Shown in pieces: positions 18,274 through 25,800 of a DNA stretch of 64,000 bases. A model generated the notes under the pieces. The model was not told the DNA's origin. It worked only from the letters and a program-made list of their open reading frames with translations, and made no database searches. The stretch is from contig NZ_CP125854.1 of NCBI RefSeq assembly GCF_030169785.1, positions 1,240,001 to 1,304,000 on the forward strand. Reading direction: 5' to 3'. Position 1 is the first letter of the stretch. Every line of letters begins with the position of its first letter. This DNA is from Bdellovibrio sp. 22V (lineage in GTDB: Bacteria > Bdellovibrionota > Bdellovibrionia > Bdellovibrionales > Bdellovibrionaceae). The position numbers were made by a program, and so were the translations under genes.

Positions 18274-18624
18274 TCAAGCAGCTTTTCGCCAGCGCATTGC
18301 TTGATCCAATTTTCCTTCTTTTGTGAGTTCAGGTCTTTTATGGTTCTTGTACTGCTTGCTGATCTTGAGAAATTGTTTTTCCAATTTTTCAGCAACGGCA
18401 TCCACCGCGCCGTAAACATCCGGCGAAAAAGCGGTCGCTTTAAAATATTTCTCTCGAGTATTCACGGAGACCTCAACACAGAACTCATTTTTCTGTTTGC
18501 TGAAATAGACGCTGCCGTACCCATCTCTAAGCAGGAACTTCGAAATCTCCGAGATCTTTTCTTCCGTATAAGTAACAAGTGAATCGGAGTGATCGAGGTG
18601 CTTAAAGGTATAGTTGAGTTTCAT
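18274..18624 (-). CDS. hpf: Ribosome hibernation promoting factor, short form
   Basis: 116 residues of the RaiA/HPF family: the beta-alpha-beta-beta-beta-alpha core with FCVEVSVNTREKYFKATAFSPDVYGAVDAVAEKLEKQ. It has a short basic tail but no long C-terminal dimerisation domain. The short form binds the 30S decoding region and helps inactivate ribosomes under starvation. A good ribosome site (AAAGGAG) lies 6 nt before the ATG. The promoter-like motif at 18662-18689 is shared with the two neighbouring genes. In many relatives hpf follows rpoN, but here it lies about 9 kb away. Hibernation would suit a non-growing attack phase. Confidence 0.93.
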   Translation of the reverse strand: MKLNYTFKHLDHSDSLVTYTEEKISEISKFLLRDGYGSVYFSKQKNEFCVEVSVNTREKYFKATAFSPDVYGAVDAVAEKLEKQFLKISKQYKNHKRPELTKEGKLDQAMRWRKAA

Positions 18625-18661
18625 TTTTTCTCCTTTGGCTGCTGATTCAGCCCTTAATTCC

Positions 18662-18689
18662 TTATCGGTGGAGCTCGACCAAAGATGAG
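18662..18689 (-). promoter_or_regulatory. Attack-phase-type promoter motif for hpf
   Basis: Minus strand: CTCATCTTTGGTCG (18689-18676), a 7-nt spacer, then CCGATAA (18668-18662). The same two blocks with the same or 1-nt longer spacing occur before the next two genes. CCGATAA matches the -10 core of sigma28/FliA promoters (GCCGATAA). A start near 18654 would give hpf a leader of about 30 nt with its ribosome site. Confidence 0.62.
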
Positions 18690-18703
18690 CTCTATTTTGA
18701 GAC

Positions 18704-19183
18704 TCATTTGGATTTATTTTTGGTTAATTGGCAGGCCTTAAATATTTCGAGGTCTTCTCGATTTTTAAGGTACTTGCTGACGGGCGCCATGGATTCGTAC
18801 GCCCGGCGACAATCCCCTTTTTCCGCTTCAATAGTTGCGTCGAAATAAGAATCGCGAAGGGCCGCGGGCAAACGGTCGACCGGGGTCGGTGTTAATGAAC
18901 CTTCTTGAATTTGCTTTTTGTACTTTTTAATCTCGGCTTCCGCCTGCTTTTGTAATTCACGAAGATCGGCATAATGAGGCGGCAAATTCTTGGGTGCTTT
19001 TCTTGCAAGATCCGCAGCACCCTCAAAGTTTCCCGCATGAAAATAAAGTTTTGTCTTTTGATATATTCTTTCAAGCTCTTGGGTGTCCACTTTCTTTCCG
19101 GAACCAAATGGATGCGCCCAAAAACCTAAAGCCAAACCCACGCCTGCTGTGAAAACTGTCGCAAAATGATATGCCTTTTTCAT
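18704..19183 (-). CDS. Small exported protein of unknown function
   Basis: 159 residues, not recognised. The N-terminus (MKKAYHFATVFTAGVGLALGFWA) is a signal peptide or membrane anchor. The rest is helical and charged: QELERIYQKTKLYFHAGNF resembles the first helix pair of a TPR-like fold. Two late cysteines (in GDCRRAY and FKACQL) could form a disulfide in the periplasm. No Shine-Dalgarno sequence precedes the ATG. The -10-like CCGATAA ends 7 nt before it, so the message may be leaderless. Its promoter motif closely matches that of hpf, which starts 80 bp after this stop. Confidence 0.85.
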   Translation of the reverse strand: MKKAYHFATVFTAGVGLALGFWAHPFGSGKKVDTQELERIYQKTKLYFHAGNFEGAADLARKAPKNLPPHYADLRELQKQAEAEIKKYKKQIQEGSLTPTPVDRLPAALRDSYFDATIEAEKGDCRRAYESMAPVSKYLKNREDLEIFKACQLTKNKSK

Positions 19184-19190
19184 AAATTTC

Positions 19191-19219
19191 TTATCGGAAA
19201 TTTCCCGACGAAAGATGAG
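19191..19219 (-). promoter_or_regulatory. Attack-phase-type promoter motif for the 18704-19183 gene
   Basis: Minus strand: CTCATCTTTCGTCG (19219-19206), 8 nt, CCGATAA (19197-19191), 7 nt, ATG. Thirteen of the first fourteen bases equal those before hpf. The position of the -10-like block predicts transcription starting at about the ATG itself. Confidence 0.62.
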
Positions 19220-19249
19220 GCGGCCTCTGTGCCATTACAGAACAATAAG

Positions 19250-19277
19250 CTCATTTTTCTGCGATAAATTCCGATAA
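19250..19277 (+). promoter_or_regulatory. Attack-phase-type promoter motif for the fibrinogen-like gene
   Basis: Plus strand: CTCATTTTTCTGCG (19250-19263), 7 nt, CCGATAA (19271-19277), 7 nt, GTG start at 19285. It diverges from the motif at 19191-19219, so both flanking genes would be fired from one 100-bp region. Confidence 0.6.
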
Positions 19278-19284
19278 AGATTCT

Positions 19285-21516
19285 GTGAAAAGAAACACAA
19301 CGGAACGTCTCATGCTTACGGTCTTCTTTTTATTGCTGGCAGTATCGGCGGAAGCTATTAATACGGCTTCCGAAGGGTTCAAACTTCTGCACGGCACCTC
19401 GATGAGTATTCCCGTCCATAGCAGCTGTAAGCTTCTTACCAACACTCATGCAACGAAAGACTACTTTGTTCCGACTCTGAATTTAACGGGATGGACGACA
19501 TTTCTTTCTAATAAACCGGCTGCCGTGCAAACAAAAGATTGCCGCTCGTGCAAAGAGATCAAAGACAATGGCGGAGCTTGGACCGGCAGCGGCATGTACT
19601 ATATAGATCCCGATGGCGCCGGTGCCAACGTTCCCTACGTCACTTACTGTGACATGACGACGGACGGTGGTGGGTGGACGCTGGTGTGGAGTAATACTCG
19701 CGGCGGTACAAATAAGCCTTTCACTAATATGAGTTTTTACGATGTGACGACGGCGTCTCTGCCTCGTTGTTCCGTCGCAAACGGAAGCACTTCGGCCAGT
19801 GGCGCGAACTGCACATCAGTCACTAGTAATAAAGAGCAGTTCAACTATTTCGTTAGTTTGAACCAATGGAATAACATCGCCAATCAACGCAAGTATATGG
19901 ACTTCCTGTATGAGTGGCGAACGGATTATGGGAAAGCCGTAGCGCAAGCCGCGAAGCTCGCGTTGGAAAAGTTCGATCCGTTCCGGCAGTACACGATCAA
20001 TCTTTCGAATCTCTCCCATATTACGGGCACGGTGGCGCCGGGAGTTTATGCTTATCATAACAACAGAGCTATGACCTCCGTTGATACAAATGTCACTATC
20101 GCCGGCACGATTTGCGGAACGAGCTATAGCAATAGCCCTTTCTGGTATCTTTCTTGTTGGACAGGCTCTTTCTTTGGTGGCGGAGAAACCTCTGCAGGCG
20201 GTTACGTTAACGGTGCTTACTGGACGGGCACGACGAAAGCGTTTGCAACAGATGCGGATGCCTCTGCGGGAGCGGCCGGAGGTAATGGTTGGTACTTCGT
20301 GCGTGAGTACGACACGTATGCGAATTGTTACGAACATAAAAAACTTGCGGGTGCGACAACGGATGGACTCTATACGATTGATCCCGACGGACCCGGCGGC
20401 AATGCCCCTTTTCAAGCTTACTGCGACATGACGACCGATGGTGGCGGTTGGACTCGGGTCTTCAGACACAATATTTCGGGAGGATATTTTGCCGACTTTG
20501 CAGCGGCTCTGTCCTCGAATCTCGCCGATCCAACGAATGCCAAGTATTCGATTCTGAATAAGTTAGAAAATTTCCGCACGCATGGAAAATTCTTTTTCCG
20601 TCTGACGTGGCCGGGATACACACAAAGAAATATCTGGTATCAAGCGACGAACCCAACGACGGACGTGGATGTCGGCGGTTATTATCCGCACACGATTGAT
20701 CTGAACACGAACTTTTGGGGTGGACTTGAATACGGTAACGGCACGCATGGTCCGGTTAATAATAACAACTCCCTGCTGGACGGTTCCGTTGAATCAGGCA
20801 ACTGGTGGTTTGCCGTGGGATCTTTGGTTGCCTACGGCACTCCGGCGGGAATTCCTTCATCAGGAACACTCTCTTCTGGGGGCGTTTCCGAGGTGAATCT
20901 TTGGGTAAAAGAAATTGATCCTCCGCAAGTGTATGCTTCATGTAAGGCGATTTTGGATGCAGGTTACGCTTATGGAGATGGCATTTACTATATCGATACG
21001 GATGGCTCTGGAAATAACAATCCTCCTTTTCCCGTCTACTGTGACATGAGTTCTGATGGCGGAGGCTGGACGCGAATCTTCGCTCACGATATTGCAGGAG
21101 GATACTTTGCAAATGGCACCGAGGCTCGTTCGGTGAATCCGTACTATCCGACAGCATCGAAGTATTCGATTTTAAATAAGCTTGAAAGCTTCCGTCGCTC
21201 TGGAAAATTTGAATTGCGTATCAACTGGCCGGGCTACACGCCGAAAAACATCTGGACTCAAACAAGCAACTTCACTTCACAAGCTGTTGCAGGGTACACG
21301 GCCGTTTCTATCGGTTGTTCTTCGAACTATTGGGGTGGACTCGAATTTAATAGTGACACTACGTCCGTTCTATCTGACGGTTCCGTGAATCACTCGAATT
21401 GGTTCTTTGCTATCGGGTCCTACGTTGCATGGGGAACGCCAGCAGGATTGCCTGCGTGTGAAGACATGGCTGGCGCCAACGTGGGCGTTCCCAAAGTGGA
21501 ATTGTGGGTTAAGTAG
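19285..21516 (+). CDS. Exported protein with three fibrinogen-like YCDM/GGGW domains
   Basis: 743 residues. It starts at GTG 19285, which gives a good Sec signal peptide (MKRNTTERLMLTVFFLLLAVSAEA); the later ATG at 19312 would lose the basic n-region. Three copies of a fibrinogen-C-like unit follow, starting near 19545, 20329 and 20941. Each has an early Cys, Y-x-ID-x-DG, then YCDM and DGGGWT. Units 2 and 3 also share a long second half (KYSILNKLE-F, RWPGYT-like, GGLE, DGSV, GTPAG), while unit 1 has a different one. Related eukaryotic domains bind acetylated sugars. An outer-surface or secreted prey-binding role is inferred. It converges on the nucleosidase gene with an 8-bp overlap. Confidence 0.88.
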   Translation: MKRNTTERLMLTVFFLLLAVSAEAINTASEGFKLLHGTSMSIPVHSSCKLLTNTHATKDYFVPTLNLTGWTTFLSNKPAAVQTKDCRSCKEIKDNGGAWTGSGMYYIDPDGAGANVPYVTYCDMTTDGGGWTLVWSNTRGGTNKPFTNMSFYDVTTASLPRCSVANGSTSASGANCTSVTSNKEQFNYFVSLNQWNNIANQRKYMDFLYEWRTDYGKAVAQAAKLALEKFDPFRQYTINLSNLSHITGTVAPGVYAYHNNRAMTSVDTNVTIAGTICGTSYSNSPFWYLSCWTGSFFGGGETSAGGYVNGAYWTGTTKAFATDADASAGAAGGNGWYFVREYDTYANCYEHKKLAGATTDGLYTIDPDGPGGNAPFQAYCDMTTDGGGWTRVFRHNISGGYFADFAAALSSNLADPTNAKYSILNKLENFRTHGKFFFRLTWPGYTQRNIWYQATNPTTDVDVGGYYPHTIDLNTNFWGGLEYGNGTHGPVNNNNSLLDGSVESGNWWFAVGSLVAYGTPAGIPSSGTLSSGGVSEVNLWVKEIDPPQVYASCKAILDAGYAYGDGIYYIDTDGSGNNNPPFPVYCDMSSDGGGWTRIFAHDIAGGYFANGTEARSVNPYYPTASKYSILNKLESFRRSGKFELRINWPGYTPKNIWTQTSNFTSQAVAGYTAVSIGCSSNYWGGLEFNSDTTSVLSDGSVNHSNWFFAIGSYVAWGTPAGLPACEDMAGANVGVPKVELWVK

Positions 21517-22084
21517 TCACCATCTTCTTATAATATTCAAGAAGTCGATGCGCGCCTTTAAGAAGATTGGCTTCCCAATCGTTATGCGCGTTGTGATCCG
21601 CGCCGTCCGTGATGTACTTTAGTGAAATCAACTGCACACCCATTTTACGACACACTTTCGCAAGAGCATAACCTTCCATATCGACAAGGTCGCAGGGAAT
21701 TTTTGTTTTACCCGTTTCGAAACTATCGCCCGTTCCGCAAATTCCTTTTGAAAGTTCAGGGAAATAGGGAATCAGTTCAATTGCTCCCGGAAGAGGATCA
21801 TAGGGAGTCTCGCCGATCTTAAACCCCAGAGGAGAAATATCCATGTCTCTTTGCACGAAGCTTGCGACCTCAACAAGATCATGAGTTTGGAATTTCGAAC
21901 TTCCCGCAGTGCCCAGATTAATAAGCACTTTGCATTTCGTTCTGTGAATTGTGTCCATCGCCGAAAGCGCGGCATTCACTTTTCCGATTCCGGAATAAAC
22001 GACGGGAATATTTTCTTTTTCAAAAAGGCCTTGCGACTCTCCTGGAAGAGCCATCATCAGCGCGACATCATTAATATTGAACAA
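21509..22084 (-). CDS. MTA/SAH-type nucleoside phosphorylase-family nucleosidase
   Basis: 191 residues of the PNP/UDP family. INLGTAGS is the phosphate/ribose-loop equivalent. VDMEGYALAKVC carries the ribose-binding Met-Glu pair, and YITDGADHNAHNDW has the catalytic aspartate. It is shorter than MtnN (about 230 residues) and lacks part of the N-terminal region, so the exact substrate (methylthioadenosine, adenosylhomocysteine or another purine nucleoside) is uncertain. It overlaps apt by 14 bp. The pair would release adenine from nucleosides and convert it to AMP, i.e. purine salvage. Confidence 0.85.
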   Translation of the reverse strand: MFNINDVALMMALPGESQGLFEKENIPVVYSGIGKVNAALSAMDTIHRTKCKVLINLGTAGSSKFQTHDLVEVASFVQRDMDISPLGFKIGETPYDPLPGAIELIPYFPELSKGICGTGDSFETGKTKIPCDLVDMEGYALAKVCRKMGVQLISLKYITDGADHNAHNDWEANLLKGAHRLLEYYKKMVTT

Positions 22085-22568
22085 GGGAAAATACCTCTTC
22101 GTTATTAAATTTCATCTGATTTAAAAAAGTGAGATTCACAAGAACCGCCACCGAAGCGACGTTGTAACCTGCGGATTGGCTCAAATCAATAGCGGCCTGC
22201 AATGTACCGCCCGTCGCCAAAACGTCATCGACGATCATAATGTTGCCTTTTCCCAACGGCAGTTCGATTTCCGCCGTGCCGTACTCGAGCGCATAAGAAA
22301 TTTTTTTCGTCGGAGGCGGCAGCTTCCCTGCCTTGCGAATCGGAAGAAAACCTTTTTTATGAGTGGCAGCCATGTGCGAAGCAAGAATGAATCCGCGGGA
22401 TTCAATGCCCGCAAAATAATCGATTTGATTCAAGTTCACTTTTTTCACAAGGTTCTGAGATACGAAATTCATCGCTTCGGGATTCTGCAGAAGCGGAGAC
22501 ATATCACGAAACAAAATACCTTCTTTAGGAAAATTAGGAACGTCGCGAATCAAACTTTTCAAATTCAT
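22071..22568 (-). CDS. apt: Adenine phosphoribosyltransferase
   Basis: 165 residues, typical for Apt. The N-terminal RDVPNFPKEGILFRDMSPLL is diagnostic. AGIESRGFILA and the PRPP loop IMIVDDVLATGGTLQAA follow. It converts adenine and PRPP to AMP. It is first of a two-gene unit with the nucleosidase. The ribosome site GCGAGGAG lies 6 nt before the ATG. Recycling adenine fits an organism that digests prey nucleic acids, but apt is common generally. Confidence 0.96.
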   Translation of the reverse strand: MNLKSLIRDVPNFPKEGILFRDMSPLLQNPEAMNFVSQNLVKKVNLNQIDYFAGIESRGFILASHMAATHKKGFLPIRKAGKLPPPTKKISYALEYGTAEIELPLGKGNIMIVDDVLATGGTLQAAIDLSQSAGYNVASVAVLVNLTFLNQMKFNNEEVFSLVQY

Positions 22569-22814
22569 GCAAAACTCCTCGCTCCCCCATCTTATTGGGA
22601 AAATCCAGAGTCAGTAAAGCAACTCCGGCCCCGCGATGAATAGGCGAAGTCTTACTCAGGACGTTTATCCCAGAACTGGACTTTTCACTGGCAACATTAC
22701 TGGGGCGTCAGGGCAATTACCAATCAAGCCTGGGTAGAATTTTCGGATCTCTAAACGACACATTATATATGAGAGAAAATTACTAATTATTGTTAAAACC
22801 TGATGAAAATCACG

Positions 22815-22821
22815 CCGATAA
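22815..22821 (+). promoter_or_regulatory. CCGATAA -10-like element before the fibre gene
   Basis: GCCGATAA (22814-22821), an exact match to the FliA -10 consensus, ends 7 nt before the ATG at 22829. That is the same distance as in the two genes at 18704-19183 and 19285-21516. The CTCATYTTT block is absent. A partial FliA -35 match, TAAAACCT, lies 12 nt upstream of the octamer. By position it predicts a leaderless mRNA. Confidence 0.42.
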
Positions 22822-22828
22822 GTTACTT

Positions 22829-25800
22829 ATGAAACTTACCGGAACGTTGCTTCTCATTTTAATACTTCCTCTGCTGTCTTTCGCCGGCCCGAATTCTTTG
22901 ACCTATCAGGGACGTATTTTAAAAGTCGATGGAACTCCCCTCGAGTACAATAACGTCAGTTTCAGTTTTGAAGTCACAAGTCCCGATGGTCTTTGCGTTC
23001 TCTATCGCGAACAAGTGAATGGCATTAACATGACCAACTCCGGAGGCGTTTTCGATGTCGCTATCGGCAGCGGCTCTAAGAGTTATCCTGCCGCCGCGGG
23101 ATTCAAACTGCTCGATTCGTTTGTGAATGCAGGAACGCTCAACTGTGATGGCGGTTCGACTTTTACTCCCGGCTTTGATGATATTCGCAAGCTGCGCGTG
23201 CAGTTTCATGATGGTTCCGGCTGGAAAGTGATTTCTCCCGATTCAGAAATTCGTTCAGTGCCTTACGCTGGTTATTCTTACTCGGCAACAAAACTGGGAA
23301 CGAACAGCGCTTCGGACTTTTTGCTGAAAGCGGGAATTCCCACTTGTGGCGCCGGGACATTTCTTTCCTGGAATGGCTCGGCGTTAAGCTGTGCTGCCGT
23401 AGCGGGAGCCAGTGGCGGTACAGTTACGGATGTGACCTCTGCAAATTCTTACCTGACGATTATTAATGGCACGTCAACTCCGCAACTGACTTTGAATGTC
23501 GGTTCAACCGCGAACACTGTTGCTGCGGGTGATGATCCCCGTCTTTCAGATGCGAGAACTCCAACGGGAACTGCGGGTGGTGATCTTAGCAACACGTACC
23601 CAAATCCGAAGGTCGCGAAAATTCAAGGTGTCACCGTTTCGACAACGGCTCCGAATAGTGGCGAGTATTTTAAATACAACGGTTCGCAATGGATTCCCAC
23701 GGTTATCACGACGTCTGACGTTTCGGGACTAGCGGCGGCTTTAAGCGGTTATGTTACGCAGTCTTATTTCAGTAATGCCGTTGCAAGTGCGAACTGTGCC
23801 CAACATCAAACGATGTATTGGGAAGCAGCGACGAATAGCTTTAAGTGTATGGCCATTAATGTCAGTGTCGCTGGAGACGTTAGCGGGACGATTGGTGCCG
23901 TGAGTGTCGATAAAATCAAAGGCGTGGCTCTTGATTTTTCAACGGCTCCGACAAGTGGGCAGACATTGAAATTTAACGGCACGAGTTGGGCCCCCGCGAA
24001 CGACAACAATGCGGGCGGAACCATCACCGCTTTGACGGGAGACGTTTCCGCAAGCGGATCAGGTTCTGTGGCGGCGACAGTGAATTCTGTCGGCGGATCT
24101 TCGGCAGCAAATATTCATAATGCCGAGCTTGCCGCGAATGCCGCAACCGATGCGAATACAGTTTCGACAATTGTTAAAAGAGATGCTTCCGGAAACTTCG
24201 CCGCAGGCACTGCGACGTTAAGCAAAGTTATTTTGAAAGACTCCGGTTCGAATACGGTCACTTTGCAAGCTCCTAGTACCGTCACAACAAATTACGTTTT
24301 GAAATTTCCGGCGGCTCAAGGCGGCGCGAATCAAATGCTTCTGAACGACGGCGCAGGAAATCTTTCTTGGACAAGCTTGTCTTCCGTGGGCGTGACCAGT
24401 GTGGCCGTGACATCTCCGATTACGAATTCGGGAACAGCGTCTGCACCTAATATCGGAATTCAACAAGCCAACGGTTCACAGGCAGGTTATCTATCCAGTG
24501 CGGATTGGACCTCTTTCAACAATAAACTGGGCACGAGTTTGAACTCGGGAAATATCTGGATCGGTAACGGCTCGAATGTCGCAACGGCAGTTGTTCCGGC
24601 GGGTGACGTGACGGTTTCAAACACAGGCGCGACACTTGTTGGAAAAATTCAAGGTACCGGCGTTGTCAGCACGACTCCGACGGCAACAAATAATCTTTTT
24701 AAATACAATGGGACAAATTGGGCGCCTGGATTCATTGGTGTTGCGGATATTCGTTCGACGGCAGCAGGCAATGCGCAGTTTTTCCCGACAACGTGTACGG
24801 CGGCGCAAACCCTGAATTGGGAATCGGCGACGGATAAATATATTTGCACGAATATCGCGATTGGTGATTCACAAATCACTTATGCGGCGAAAGCGGCGAA
24901 AACATTTTTGGCGGCCCCCACAGCGGGAGGCGTTCCCACATTTAGAACAATTGCCTCTTCAGACCTTCCGACAACAGGAGCAGACGGCGCTTACATCAAT
25001 GGTGGCAACTCTTTCGGTGCGAATGCCAGTATTGGCCTGAATGATTCTTACGGATTGGATCTTGAGACTGCGGGAACCCCGCGGGTTTCTATTTCAAACG
25101 CCGGTAAAGTCGGCGTGAACGCAACAAGTCCCTCTTCTCAATTTCAAGTACATGGCCCTGCCAGCGTGCAAACCGATTTTGCAATTGCGACGTTTCAAGA
25201 TTCTTCTAACAACGGGATGAGTTTTGGTGTCGACACCACGAATGGTTGGAGCTGGATGTACTCGCGCACAGCGGGTGTCTCCCCTCGCCCGATTGCTTTC
25301 TTTGCACATAACTCGAATCAAATTCCTGACTTGATCATCGAATCTAACGGTCAAGTGGGTATCGGTACAAAAACGCCGCTGGCGCCATTGAATGTGGTGG
25401 GCAATGCCAATGGCGGAATCGCGATTCAAAAAAGTTCTGATGATAATGGCGGCGCCACCATCGCTTTTGCAAAAGCGCGCGGCACAAATGCAGCACGCAC
25501 GGCCGTGCAAACTGGCGACAGATTGATGGGCCTTTATGGCGCTGGCGCTTACGATGCCACTAATTACTCGACGAATTCCGGCGCGATTCAAATTCTTGCC
25601 GCCGAAAACTTTACGGCGACTGCGAACGGAACCGCGATTGATTTCGGAACAACGCCCCTGGGATCGACGGCTCGGCAAACGAGAATGACGATCACGGCCG
25701 ACGGATATATGGGTGTGGGTACCGCGCTTCCCGATGCCCGACTGCACGTCGCTGGAACAAATTGGGCCAGCAGTTCCATCTATGCGACTCGTTTCGAAAA

